Source: Hysterangium stoloniferum
Lineage: Eukaryota; Basidiomycota; Agaricomycetes; Hysterangiales; Hysterangiaceae
Reading direction: 5' to 3'
DNA: 64,000 nt
Assembly: GCA_015178975.1 (NCBI GenBank)
Contig: WHVD01000190.1
Span: 82,380 to 146,379, forward strand
Positions 45,430 to 57,706 of this stretch are shown here, one piece after another. The position numbers and the translations under genes were made by a program. Each line of letters begins with the position of its first letter. The stretch's first letter is position 1. The notes below the pieces were generated by a model that did not search any database, had not been told where the DNA came from, and saw nothing but the letters and a program-made list of their open reading frames with translations.

Positions 45430-46768
45430 ATAGGACTGATATTTTCGTTTTATGATTTGAGTAATTATACCCGTATTGGCGCTTGATGCCTCATTAGCGT
45501 TCTCTATGTGATCGATGGACACGCCAACATTGGCTGTATCGCAGTCGCAAGCTTCGGAAACGAAGGTTTGGGCACGTGTGATCGTAAATCTTTTCCATAA
45601 CTCCAAAGATGAAATTTCGGATAGATGGTTATATTTATTGTCCAACATCGCGATTTCGGACGAGAAAGAAGGCACCAAGCTTTGAGCAATGCTGCAAAAT
45701 TGGCTGCCGTGAGGCATCCAATGTGTCAAAATTTTGTGGTCCGCTCGATAAGGCTAGACGTAGTCCAAAAGCATTTCTAAATCTATTCGATTACCAGTCA
45801 TGTAACACAAGTTTTGAGATTGGGGAGCTACATTATGTCGACTACGCGTTCTGGACGACCTTACCCTACAGCTGCCCTGTTCTCCCGATGATCCACATCG
45901 CATCCAAAACTTGTCAGACCTTCAGCCGGGCGGACACGCCTACCTCATAGCTCAAATGAGTCTGGATATCTTTGTACTTGTACACATCTAGATCTCACGC
46001 GGAGATCATTAATGTTCTTGAAATACTTCGCTTTTTCTAGGGCTCACCGTCATTTTGAAAATTAAAAGAATTCATGTGCGACAATGCATGTGAGCAGCAA
46101 TGAAGTAGTAAATGTCAGGACTCAAATGCATTTTATGTGAATATCATTACCAAAGTATGTTTACTTACTCAAGGAGCCAAGTAATCAACCAGATTGTATT
46201 GTATTATAGATATTATTCTCTAGGTGAATCACCCTCGTTGTAAAATTAATAGGGTTGAATTAGTGGGCGATATGCATTTATAAAGTCTCCCATTTCCAAT
46301 CTCTCCGTGTTTGCAACCCTCCACAAACGCATCCCCAACAAAACCTGAGTGTTGCCATACTATGTAATCTCCGTTTTGTTTTGTATAATGGAACAGAAAT
46401 AAATCCTAGTTTTATCCGCATGGACAATTCGAGGAAGGCTTCCTCGAGATCATGGATCACAGCAGAGGCGTCGGAACACGCTCCAGACCTTGTGCAAGGC
46501 ATCAACTGCGACTACTCTACAGAAATTATTCATAGTGGTGCAAGGCTAGGTGTTGCATACAGAGCGATAAAATCCCACTCAGCCGATTTTACGAGTCAAT
46601 TGGTTGCAGTCTTCTATACTTCCTAATGATAATTTTTCAGGAATAAAACCATTGGCGCCGCACCGTCAACCTTCAAATAACGGTTGGACGTCATGTATTT
46701 TTCTACAATTCTTAAGTATTAGATAGATATGCAAAGAAATTTAGTGCTAAAGCTGAATGGGAACTCGT
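45430..46768. other. No recognisable gene
   Basis: Frames at 45609-45950 and 46381-46626 lack domains and splice continuity. No repeat family of the window is present. Confidence 0.35.
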
Positions 46769-47251
46769 TGTCCTGAGTCTGGGAACTCAGGAACTTCCAG
46801 ATAGGGTCAGGATATTGGCTTCAGTTTATGTGCTGTGCCCCTATGCAAACACTTGAAATGTCCTTAATTTCGGGGATGGGATTTACACCAGAAGATTACA
46901 GATATTCAGAGTTCTGAAGAGTTCTGAATATCAAGCATACAGAAAGAAGGAAGAAATAAGAAACTAAGTTGATATCAGATCTAAGGTAAAGTACAAATTT
47001 GCAGATACTAATATAAGTTCTTTTGTTATTGTACTACAAACTAAGATCACAATAAGATGGATTAAGGAAGTATTCTGAAATGGGAATACAACATGCAAAT
47101 GAATGAATACTTGTTGGCTGACAAGTTACCAAATGCAGAACAAGGATTGGGATTGGAAGTATGGGAACTGGAAATGTTTCATGGACAGAAGTTGGGACAG
47201 AAGTTACAGATAATCTTGGAAGATTGAAGTATCTGGGAATGGGTTGTAACA
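46769..47251 (-). repeat. Solo LTR of the gypsy-D family, degenerate
   Basis: It is similar to 24679-25291 from the CAGGATATTGGCTTCAG core to the GGTTGTAACA end, but shorter at the left. No target duplication is visible. It abuts the transposase relic at 47252. Confidence 0.65.
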
Positions 47252-47650
47252 ATTGACTGTTTCACCTTCCCCAATTTTACTTTGATAGAAATGCCAAGCA
47301 TCACCAGTATTCATTTCTCCATAGACCCAATTTTGGAGTTCTTTATCAGTAAAGTATTTCACAGGTCCATAGACCCTGTTTTCATCATCAAATGTAGGAT
47401 TCTGTGCCAAAAATTAGAGACACTCCACTGGATCTCAATAAAACAAGATTTGAGATTCATTAGGAGCTTCAGGGAGTATGATTTCTTTAGAGTGCCATTT
47501 TGGTCCCTGTGGCAAAAATGTATCAACCAAATGCCACATCTGATCTGCATTCTTAAATGACAAAAGGCACTATGTGATTTTTTGCCTATGTGATTTAATG
47601 TTAGACTGTTACATATATCCCCCAACAGTGCAACAGGCAAGGTTATCTGC

Positions 47651-48603
47651 TGTTATGACTGGAAATCCCGCCGGACTCTGGGCACTAACTTATACGCACC
47701 CGTGCCCTATATGCACCCATTATCAGTTTACTGGAATTCCCACTGGACTCTGTATGTCAGACTTGTCTACGTTTGACTTCGTTACATTGTGTTTCAGTCA
47801 CCAGAAAACCCACCAGACTCCGTCTCCATCTATGTCTGACCTCATCCTGCATGTCAGTCACTGGACCCCGCTCAGAAAACCTGTCATCCCTCTAACAGAG
47901 CCCCGTTCCTGTTTTAGTCAAATGACCTGTCACAATTTGGACTCCACTCCCACTCCATTTCCCGTTATGGTTTATGATTTGTCACTATTCAGACTCCGCT
48001 CCGTTCCGTCCCATTCCTAACACCAAACTTGGTGTTTACTATTCCCGTTTTATGTTTTGCTCATTTCATTTCATCATTACTGGATTTGGTATGACATTCA
48101 CTCCACAGTCTATTTAAACTGGCAGATGTTGTACATACAATCCAGTCAGAAAATTGGCCCAGATTCACCCCAGTAATCTAATACATTTTCCGCTCTAAAT
48201 TCCTACTTGAATCACACTGCTCACACTAGTCGGAGCCCACGGGCTCCAGCACATCTATCTCTCTCACCTATCTCGACTAATGTCTCGACTCACGACCTCT
48301 CGACTAATGTCTCGACTCACGACCTCTCGACCCACAACCTCTCGACCCACAACCTCTCGACCCACAACCTCTCGACCCACAACCTCTCGACCCACAACCT
48401 CTCGACCCACAACCTCTCGACCCACAACCTCTGACCTACAACCCCCTGACCCACGACCCCCGCCTGGACTCCCCGGGATTCCCATCTGCCTGTCTGAAAT
48501 TGGACAACATGATCTAGTGAGGGCACAGCCTATAAGCTGAAGCCAAGTCCTACCAGATATTCCACAGGTTTCTCCAGAAACCTGCCCTATACATATCCTA
48601 ACA
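47651..48603 (+). repeat. Solo LTR-A with target duplication TCTGC
   Basis: It runs TGTTATGACT..ATATCCTAACA, 953 bp, with TCTGC at 47646-47650 and 48604-48608. It is longer than other copies because of the 15-bp minisatellite it contains. It splits the transposase relic. Confidence 0.9.
48324..48428. repeat. 15-bp minisatellite inside LTR-A
   Basis: Seven perfect units of CTCTCGACCCACAAC, grown from the GACCCACGACC tract that other LTR-A copies carry once or twice. Confidence 0.9.
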
Positions 48604-48897
48604 TCTGCTCACAAATGGTGTATTTAGAAAGTCATTGATTTTTTTCTTTGACAAAGCAGCTGTCCCAAGCCATTGAACCAAGCTCCATTCTGACTCATTA
48701 TAAAATGGTATGGAAATTCTGCAGATGCTGTTTTGTAAATATCATCCATATATGTGGTCTGCTCAGTTTGAATGACCCTCCCAGCTTTGGGATATTCCTT
48801 TCTGGAATAAAGACAGAATGTCTCCTCACTGGAGTAAAGCATTGCTTCTGGTTGTGTCTCTGGCATATCACTGTATAGCAATGCATATTATATTATC

Positions 48898-50341
48898 ATG
48901 TAGCATCAGTATCCACCATGTCCTCCCAAGCACCTTCCTCTCTGGTTATCTGCTCTGTCTCAGTCTGCAGCACCTGCTCAATAGTGCAGATTGCCTTTTA
49001 CACTCCAGAGAACAAGCAAAGTGTGTGTTGATCCTATGAAAGTAGCACTGACAAAAGGGACACCTAACCTGGTGAGTCTGTGTGAGGGATATGCCCTGGC
49101 CATGGTTTTATTATAGTAAAATACTCCTTTTATTTTGTTTATATTTTACATATTTCACTCATATTTTCCTATTCTTTACATTCTTCAAATAGTGCACCAT
49201 TTCATTAGTTCGAAGTGCTGTGTATACTTGTGGGTGCACTCAGCACCAAATAGAACAACACACTTTTTACCCAGAAACCACCACTCGTAAGACACTAAAC
49301 TAGGTCTACTACGAGCAGTGATTAGGGTAATGTGCCAGCTACTACATAAGTAGCATTATCTGAACTATCTGAGCTAACTAACATCTCAGGCTTTGAACTC
49401 GTCATCTAGCTCTCTCTCTCTCTCACTCTTTCTAATATCGCACTGCAATAGTCAATATCCTTTGTATACAGAACGGTCTGAATACATGACTCTTTACAGT
49501 CTGTGTGGGTGCTGTAGGAGGCATTAAAAGCAGTTGCAGTGTTTACCAGATCCCTGAAGGAATATGTAGTTGAGGGGATCCAAAATCTAACAAAGCAAAT
49601 ATGAGAGATGTGGAAAGGTTGATATGAAGAGAATTCAGCCTGAGAGACTCCAAGATGCTGTATGGCACCCACCTCAAGCTGTAGCACCTGTAATGTTAAA
49701 TTTTGGTCTGAGAAATGATACAAGGAATGGGAAGCCTGGAACACATTAGCCAGAGACTCAAAGATGCCACATGGCACCCACCTGTAGCACCAGTAATATT
49801 GACTTCTAGTGCAGGAAACAATTTTTTGGAGTAATTATATTAAAGGGATTTGACAACAAGCAGGAGAAACTACAAGAGGTGTAGGGAGGAAAGTGTGAGG
49901 GGAGTTCAAGTGTGAGAGACCTTGAGGCTGTCACACAAGACCTTGAGGAGAGCTTTGAGGCTGAGGCTGTCACACAAGACCTTGAGGAGAGCCTTGAGGC
50001 TGAGGCTGTCACACAAGAGGCTGTCATGCCTCAACACTTAGTGGGTGATTCTTCCCATTCGTGCATAACTGTACTAAGATACCACTCCCAAACCAAGGAA
50101 AATTGCATATCCTCCTGTAGATCATCTGTCCTCATTATCTCCTGAAAAACTGGCATCTGAGCATCCATGTAAACAAGGAGTTTGTCCTCTCAATTGAAGC
50201 TCAAAATTTTGAGTAGTATATAGGTATTGAAGGCTCCACTTATGTAACTAAGTTCCAATGTGTTCTTGCTGGGTTTGATGAATATTGAGACAGTTTGTTA
50301 ACAGAATACATGATGTCTGGGCAGGATACAATTGCTGTGAA
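48898..50341. other. Repeat-rich stretch without a recognised gene
   Basis: It contains a local duplication (ATGGCACCCACCT context at 49670 and 49770) and a 39-bp tandem repeat. A minus-strand frame at 49406-49777 has no identifiable domain. Confidence 0.35.
49922..50018 (+). repeat. 39-bp tandem repeat
   Basis: Two and a half units beginning GAGGCTGTCACACAAGACCT. The length is a multiple of three and would encode EAVTQDLEESFEA repeats on the plus strand. No larger frame supports a gene. Confidence 0.6.
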
Positions 50342-50946
50342 TGTTATGACTGGAATTCCTGCCGGACTCCGGGCACTAACTTATATGCACCCACGCCCTA
50401 TATGCACCAATTGTCAGTTTACCGGAATTCCTGCCAGACTCTGTATGTCAGACTTGTCCACATTTGACTTCATTATGTCGTGTATCAGTCACTGGAATAC
50501 CTGCCAGACTCCATCCCTGTCTATGTCCAACCTCATCCCATGCATCAGTCACTGGACCCCACTCAGAAAACCTGTCATCCCTCTAACTGAGCCCCATTCC
50601 CATTTTAGTCAATGACCTGTTACGATTTGGACTCTGCTCCTGCTCCATTTCCCGTTATGGTTTATGACCTGTCATGATTTGGACTCTGCTCTGTCCCATT
50701 CCATTCCTAACACCAAATTTGGTGTTTACTTATCTTATTTTATGTTTTGCTAGTTTCGTTTCATTATTACTGGATTTGGTATGTTATTCATTCCACAGTC
50801 TATATAGTTTGGCAGATGTTGTACATACAATCCAGTCAGAAAATCGGCTTAGATTCTCCCCAGTAATCTAGTACATTTTCCGCTCTAAACTCCTCCTTGA
50901 ATTACACTGCTCTCACTAGTCGGAGCCCATGGGCTTTGACGCATCT

Positions 50947-52818
50947 TGTTACAACCGGACAATCCCACCGGACTCCAGGCACTAACTCGTACGCCCCCAC
51001 ACACTACAAGCACCAATCGTCTGTTTATAGGATTTCCCGCCCGGACTCCGTTACGACAAGACTCGTTACGTTCGACCTCATTAAGACACATATCAGTCAC
51101 CGGACTTCCCCCGGACCCCATCTCTGTCTATGTCCGTCTTCGTCCCACGCATCAGTCACCGGTCCCCACTTAGAATCCCATCACCGCTCTAAACGAGCCC
51201 CGTTCCCGTTTTAGTCAAATGACCTGTCACGATTTAGGACTCCGCTCCCGCTCCGTTTCCCGTTATGGGTTATGCTTTGTCACGATTCGGACTCCACTCC
51301 GTTCCGTCCCGTTCCTAACACCAATTTGGTGTTTACTATTCCCGTTTTATGTTTTGCTCGTTTCGTCTCATTATTACTGGATTCAGTATGTCATGCATTC
51401 CACGGTCTATATAAACTGGCAGATGTTGTACATACAATCCAGTCAGAAAATTAGCTTAGATTCCCCCCAGTAATCTAATACATTTTCCTCTCTAAACCCT
51501 ACTCTTATCAGACCGCTTGTCAGGAACCGGGAAACCCGCCGGCCTCCGGGCCCCCGGACCTACATGCTCCCGACCCTCTATATTGTATAGTAACAACCGG
51601 AGTTCCCACGGGAGCCCGCATGTCAACTTGTTTATGCCTGACTCTGTACGCACCCCACCTGTCTGCACCTAACCCTCCATGTCTCATACACCAGTCCTCG
51701 GACTCCCCGGACTCCGGACTCCACCCTACATACACCCGACACTCTGTGTCTTATGTACCAGTCACCGGACTTCGACCGGACTCCTGGAACCCCCTCTAAC
51801 AGAGCATAGAACCCCGCTCCTGTTATCTGTCTCTGCGTCTCACACACCAGTCATTGGAAAACCCACCGGACTCCACCGGACCTCCTGCACATCAAGCCTG
51901 TCTATACCCGACACTATCCTGTGCACCAAGTCACCGGACTCCGACCGGACTTCCGGAACCCCTCTAACTGAGCCCCGCTCCAGTTATGGTTAAATGATCT
52001 GTCATGATTTGTTCTCCGCTCCCGTTCCGTTCCGTCCCTAATTCCCAGTTTAGTATTTACCTGTTTTGTTTTATGTTTAATAGTTCTGCCTCTCATTAAT
52101 ACCGGATTTGGTATTATTACATTTCACAGTCTATATAAGTCTGCTATGTTCATGTACTTAGGATCCAGTTTCAATCTCGAACTAGTTTTCCCCCGAACAA
52201 GTGTGATCCTTGAACAGTCTCTAGTCCTCTTGTCTGTCTGCACACTCGATTCCCGGAACTCCCACGGGAACTCCGGAATCTATACCTTCCTGTATGCATT
52301 CTGTCAGCTCGAAATATGGACACCCGAATGAGTGTACGAGGGCGCAGCCTATAAGCTGAAGCCAAGTCCATCTCAGTCGTATCACCAGACTTCCTGGTAA
52401 TTATTCTGATATCACCGTTCCTTGTACTAATAATCCCCGGAACTTTCCCGGGACCTATTGCCCGGGAACTCCGTGGGACTATTTCCCGGAAGCAAGTGTG
52501 TGTTCGGAATAGTTACTGGAAACCTCCGTGGGCCTATCCGTGGAGCTTTGTTCGGGAACTTAACACCGCTCACACTAGTCGGAGCCCACGGGCTCCGGCG
52601 CATCTAAACTCTCTCGACCATCTCGACTCACAACTCACAACTCACGACCTATGACTCACAACCCACGAACCCCTGCCCGGACTTCCCGGGACTCCCATCC
52701 GCCTGTCTGAAATTGGACAACACGATCTAGCGAGGGCGCAGCCTATAAGCTGAAGCCAAGTCCTACTGGATATCCCGCGGGTTTCTCCGGAAACCCGGCC
52801 TGTGTGTGTATCCTAACA
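50947..52818 (+). repeat. Middle LTR-A, itself split by an LTR-B
   Basis: It runs TGTTACAACC..TATCCTAACA with target duplication CATCT. Without the nested LTR-B it is about 820 bp. CpG-rich, hence fairly young. Confidence 0.88.
51518..52565 (+). repeat. Inner solo LTR-B, intact
   Basis: It runs TGTCAGGAACC..GGAACTTAACA, 1048 bp, with target duplication CCGCT at 51513-51517 and 52566-52570. It is CpG-rich. This copy serves as the reference for the LTR-B split at 9817-20052. Confidence 0.9.
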
Positions 52819-52842
52819 CATCTATCTCTCAACCTCCGACCA

Positions 52843-54795
52843 CTATTTGGCTAATATATGTATGCTTCATTTACACTAACCTACAGGGTCTACTATGATA
52901 CTAACTTATCAGGATCTTAATGTAGTCTTAAGGATCATGCAAGGATATTCTCAGTATTTATTTATGTCTAAAACCAGGTAGAAATTAGAAATGTATTCCT
53001 AATCTCAACAATGATAACCAAGATTGTTTATTACTTTTATTGATAACTAACAGCTCAACTAGAGGTGACAAGATTATAGGATTAATACCAGAAGCTCAAC
53101 TAGAGATGGCAGGAAATCCTGATTGGTCAGAAGCTCAACTAGAGGTGACCAGGGGGTAGGACTATTGTCAGAAGCTCAACTAGAGGTGGCAATAAACTGC
53201 TTGCTGCAGTGACACACAGATGTGATGTAAATGGGTTGATAAAATAATACTGTAAGATGTTCTATTCAAGGCTGGAGCTGAGTGTTAAGAACAGAAAACT
53301 GACTAATGTCAGTAGGCTGATGGGGACTGATCGAAGGACTTGGCTTCAGCTTATGTGCTGTGCCCTCGCAAGTTACCGTCTGGTGTCCTTAAATTTCGGG
53401 TGGGTGAAAACTAGTCCTATTGAATCCCTCATGGTGAGTTACTGATCAGAACCGAAGGATAAGTCGAGTGTCAGGCTGAGGGGTCAGAGACCAAGGATAG
53501 GCGAGTGCATGCAAAAGGTGGGAAGTGGGATACTTGGTGTAAGACTTATGAGAGATGTATGTGGGTGTTCTGAGTTGATATTCTGATTGCCTAGTAACTA
53601 CAACTACAGCAGATTCATATACAAGTTATTGGTGTCTAGAAAATACTAACTAAGGAAAGAGTGGAAACATTACTGACGAATAAACTTGACTAGGAAGGTT
53701 ATGATAAGTTCGGAGGCCGTGATTTAACTGAGAGTGGAATTACGAGAAAAGGAAATAGTCCACGGATTACATGTATATACAGGCATATGTGAAACATAGA
53801 GTAGAATGGATCATCATAATAAAAAGGGATGTATCAAAGCATAACCAGATAGTACAAGTATAACTTGACAGGGGTGTAAACAGAGTTTGATCGCCATGAA
53901 GGCATACGTTAGTGTCGGGCAACTGATGGTTTCCAATGTGATGACTTGATGAATAACTTGAAATGTCAGTTGACAGTAATATCCTCGGGAACCGTCAGAT
54001 TGCAACATGGTCATAATACTGAGCTCCTTATATACATTTTAGTCTGAGATATTTTAGAAGATGCTAGAAGATTGAATGATGTCATTTAGAATTTTCTAAA
54101 GCATTATAGAAGATTCTAGGCATAATAGAAGGTTCTAGAATCCTATAGAATATTCTACAATATTCTATCTACTGTTTGTACCTATTTGTAACTGTTATAC
54201 CTCAAAACTACTGGAATATTCCAGGAGTTTATGCTATATTCTGAAATAGCATATATGTGACAGTATTTTCCTGTGTCATGCCGGGTGCACATTTTGCATA
54301 TCATGTCACATAGTAAGTAGCCCTCTGTCTCCCAGTTCGATACTATTATATATTTATTATATTTATTTTAGTTAATTATAAATATAATACTATTTTATAA
54401 TAATAATATATAAATATATATTGCCTTGACTATGTGTGATTATATCAAATATTGTTTTGTCCTTGTCGGAGTTTGAAATGTCATGTGAATATCACGTGAT
54501 CTCTTGTGTTTAATGCTAGCCGATGAATTCTATTTTATTAAAACAAAAAAGAATTAAATTCGTATCTAGCTTAGATTTGACTCTAAAAATATGAAATAAA
54601 TTGTAAAAATTCAATTTATTTCTGAGGAATATGTATACAAAGTTTTGTAAGCGATATAAATACATTTTTATTCAATTTCTCAATTCTCTTTGTTTTTTGA
54701 GAGGAAATTAAAGGAAAAATCGTTAAATACATAACAGAGAGATTTTCTGACTGAGATCCTTCACTCTTCTCATCACCTTTTTATGCCTTTCTTCA
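52843..54795. other. Repeat-derived, AT-rich region without a gene
   Basis: Four copies of AAGCTCAACTAGAGRTGRC lie at 53045-53190. At 53338-53365 is the LTR core motif GGCTTCAGCTTATGTGCTG. TAGAAGATTC-type motifs cluster at 54050-54200. This is probably another decayed LTR element. Confidence 0.4.
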
Positions 54796-54989
54796 TTAAA
54801 CTATGATTAGACTATGACCTATGAATGAAATCACATATTTATAAGTCAAATGTTTGTCAAATAAAGTCAAGGGTGTCGAAGATGTCAAATAGAATGTTGA
54901 GTCGGAGTTTTTGTCAAAGATGAATTGATGTGTTGAAGATGAGTCAAAGAGTTGTTGAAAGTTACCTTGAATCTTCTTGTGACAATGTT

Positions 54990-55195
54990 GTGACTGTGAC
55001 AGTTGTGATACCTTCCCAGGTTCTTCAAACCCTTCAGTCTGTTGCACCCAGACCTTTTCTTTCATTGCCCTGTGTATGTATGCCAGTTTGACATCAAGTT
55101 GCCATGTCTCTAAATTCATTAATCCACCCAAAGCTAATAGGATTTGAAATGACTCCCACTTCATAACAGGTACATACTGTATGTTTTGTTGAAAT
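54990..55195 (-). pseudogene. Copia reverse-transcriptase fragment
   Basis: Minus-strand translation gives YVPVMKWESFQILLALGGLM, then QLDVKLAYIHRAMKEKVWVQ and TEGFEEPGK. This matches the copia RT segment around xMDVKxAFLHGxLxExVYMxQPEGF. It is frame-broken upstream. Confidence 0.65.
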
Positions 55196-55383
55196 GTAAT
55201 CTGGGGATTTGACTGTATCCCTTGACAATGATTTATATTTTCCTTTTGACCAGTTCACTATTCTTATAAGATTCTTGACACACTGTCCTGGTTTTCAAGA
55301 TTCACATACCAGGTAGTGGTTCTTCAGGTGACCAAATACCTCATGATCCACCATATTCCTCCACTCTGTCTGTCTCACTTTGT

Positions 55384-55540
55384 TAGGGCAACACTAACAA
55401 GGCTACCAAACACAAGATAAAACACAGTAATAGGAAGTGAAGAGGGGATAGCTCAATGACAGGGGAGATCACACTTGTTTTTAGTGGGATTCCTAAGAGA
55501 TTGAAACTAAAGACTAGCTATGTACATGCCCCCTATTTAT
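55384..55540 (-). repeat. Copia-type LTR fragment
   Basis: TGTTAGGGCAACACTAACAAG and adjoining sequence match the end of the relic at 22250-22412 in reverse orientation. Confidence 0.5.
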
Positions 55541-55559
55541 GCTATTTTTATGAGAAATT

Positions 55560-56080
55560 AAAAGAAAGTGTATATATGCACTGCTATTGAGCAAACCAGT
55601 GCTTCGGTGTCTAACCAGTGTCTAACCAGCGCCTTGGCATTTGCATCGGCGCTGACTTTGTCTGCAGTGGTGGGGTGCACATCTGTGCAAGGGATGACTT
55701 TAGACACACAGTGCTTTGCACTGTGTGTCAACCAGGTTTTGGGCAGCGGCGGTGGCCTTACGATGATGGCAGATATGACAACCTCACCATGACGATGGCT
55801 GCGATGGCCTTGCAACGACAACAGTTGTGGCAACCTTGCGACGACAATGGCAGATACGGCCGTGCGATGACAGCAACAGTGGTGGCGACTTCACGATGAT
55901 GATGGTGGATACGGCCATGCAATGACAGCGACAGTGGTGACAACTTTGCAATGGTGGCACGGGGTGGTGTGATTACATAATCACATTCGCACCTGTATCT
56001 GTGTGTAGGTGCATATATGCACCTTATAAAATATAGAAAAAATATAGAGAAATGTAGAAAAATATCATTAACTTACATAA
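55560..56080. other. CGATG/CAGTGG-rich imperfect repeats
   Basis: Imperfect units built on CGATGACAGCAACAGTGGTG recur between 55770 and 55950. No gene was identified. Confidence 0.4.
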
Positions 56081-56085
56081 AATAA

Positions 56086-56400
56086 ATGGCAACCATATAT
56101 TGCCCTGACATCACCCCCTTCTTAAGGCACATTGCCCTCAATGTGCTTGCCAGAGGTTCAAAGGGTTTCAGTTTGAGCCACAGTCTCTGTGAAACCAATA
56201 TATTCTTAAAAAGGGAGTCTTTTGAAGGTCAGAGCAGAAATCCTCCTGGGTGCAAAGGGATGTTGGCTATGGAATTTCTCTACCAATTTTTAAGAGTTTC
56301 CAAGATTATCAGCAGGTTCCTATGTGCATTCCTCTTGAGGGTACCCTTTCCATTTCACTAGATATTGTAGTTTTCCCCTTGCCAATCTGCCATTTTTGAT
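56086..56400 (-). pseudogene. Gypsy chromodomain and pol C-terminus fragment
   Basis: The minus strand reads RLARGKLQYLVKWKGYPQEE then EPADNLGNS, LVEKFHSQHPFAPRR and an end with EGGDV. This is a chromodomain at the 3' end of a chromoviral integrase, with two stops. It abuts the foldback Tc1 at 56404. Confidence 0.7.
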
Positions 56401-56639
56401 ATACAGTAGGCAACAAAACCGTTTGGATGTTTCTTTGATTTGGAAAGACCCTTTAGCATTAGCCCAAAATAAATTCTAAACATTCTGAATAAATTATGAT
56501 AGATGCTCTAATATCACAAAATGTTGATTACATAACCATGATGTCATATGTTCATTTATGGCAATGTAATAATAGGATTAATGAAGCTTGTACATCCAAA
56601 CGGTTTTGTTGCCTGCATTTTATAAACCCTATATACTAA

Positions 56640-57105
56640 CTAGTACTTGGTATACCCTCCCTTGGCCTTAATTGCTTCAACTCTTCTAGGCATACTTTTT
56701 ATCAAGTTCTGACATACCTCTTTTGGTATCTTCTCCATTCCACTTGACAGTGTTCCCAAAGCTCCTCCACTCCACTAGGTAGTGTGTTGTACTCAGTTAG
56801 CCTCCTTTTCAAGGGTTTAGATCTGGAGACTGTGCTGGTCATTGCATAACAGTATAGCCATGGTCATCAAACCACTTTTGAGCACTTTTCTGGTATGCTT
56901 TGGCCCATTATCCTGCTGGAAGATGGTATCAGATGGAGTTTCTTTGTAAAACTCAAGGGATTGCTGAAGTTCATCCTCCAAGATGGAGCAGTAAAGCTGT
57001 GAATCCATCTTCCCTTCAATACTAGTGACATATCCAATGCCTTCCCAATGCATGCAACCCCACATCATCACACTACCACCATCAAACTTCAATGTTCCCT
57101 CCACC
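56640..57105 (-). pseudogene. Tc1 transposase C-terminal half, left arm
   Basis: It reads GGSVMMWGCMHWEGIGYVTS, then FQQDNGPKHTRK and an end in KGGYTKY. AQSPDLNP is followed directly by LKRRLTEYNT, so the block with the catalytic Glu (IEHLW) is deleted. The right arm has the same deletion. Confidence 0.75.
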
Positions 57106-57269
57106 TCACAGGAGGGAGAGGCTACAGTGGGCAGAGAGACATCAGGAGTACACTCTGGAGGTCTGGAAGAGTGTTGTATTATCTGATGAGACCAAAATCA
57201 ATTGTCTTGGGTCAGATGGAAGGAAGTGGTTGTAGAAAAAGGTTGGGGAGGGGTTGACTGATAGGCAGG

Positions 57270-57607
57270 TGTTAAAAGTGACCTGTGACTTACTGTGACA
57301 CGTGACACACACAAGTCTGAGGAAAGTTGTTGTTATTCAGGTCACTAACTACAAGCTTATATATGTTATACATCAGTAGGCTTGTCAGCTGTCATAAGTG
57401 ACAGCTGGTTGACAGCTGTCATAAGTGACAGCTGATTGACAGCTTGAATGGAAACTGACAGCTGATTGACAGCTGGAATACAAAGTGACAGCTGATTGAC
57501 AGCTGTCATGGGAAATGAACTGGGAATACCCTGGAACATGCTGGAAGCTTCTAGAAGGTTCTAGAAGGTTCCAGAAGGTTTTGGAGACAGTGGAGGCAGT
57601 TTTAACA
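57270..57607 (-). repeat. Copia 3' LTR
   Basis: 338 bp, TGTTAAAAGTG..GTTTTAACA on the plus strand. It contains eight GACAGCT motifs, several as inverted pairs, and a seven-unit GAA/TTC array. No difference from 62081-62418 was seen. Confidence 0.93.
57544..57576. promoter_or_regulatory. Heat-shock element array (3' LTR copy)
   Basis: GAA and TTC alternate every 5 bp for seven units without a miss, starting at 57544. This is the recognition pattern of heat-shock factor (nGAAn pentamers). Confidence 0.7.
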
Positions 57608-57617
57608 GACCCCCCTG
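57608..57617 (-). other. Copia polypurine tract
   Basis: CAGGGGGGTC on the sense strand touches the start of the 3' LTR, the expected site for plus-strand priming. Confidence 0.65.
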
Positions 57618-57706
57618 ATCTCACATGTCTCCAAAGAAAAAGAAACAGAGAGAGAGAGAGAGAGAGACTTTGCTAAACTACAGAGAGTAAGAAAGAAAAC
57701 AAGAAA

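Larger units (their letters stand above)
47252..48897 (-). pseudogene. DDE DNA-transposon transposase relic (Plavaka/CACTA-like?), split by a solo LTR
   Basis: On the minus strand the right part gives KTASAEFPYHFIMSQNGAWF then LGTAALSKKKINDFLNTPFV. After the LTR the left part gives AQNPTFDDENRVYGPVKYFT then QNWVYGEMNTGDAWHFYQSK. The order (lead-in, SKxKINDFL, RVY..EMNTGDAWH) resembles the region before the first catalytic Asp in large Plavaka-type transposases of mushrooms. Stops are frequent. The catalytic core is cut off at 47252 by an LTR. The family assignment is tentative. Confidence 0.5.
50342..52842 (+). repeat. Outer LTR-A of a triple nest
   Basis: It starts TGTTATGACTGG and is interrupted at 50946 by another LTR-A. 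It resumes at 52824 for about 20 bp before diverging. The interruption is flanked by CATCT at 50942-50946 and 52819-52823. Confidence 0.78.

Noticed and set aside
48280..48440. Regular short repeats suggesting a CRISPR array
   Set aside because: The units are contiguous 15-bp tandem copies with no spacers, inside a eukaryotic LTR.
55558..55943. Overlapping frames on both strands around CGATG repeats
   Set aside because: The open frames result from the repeat composition; no start context or domain was found.
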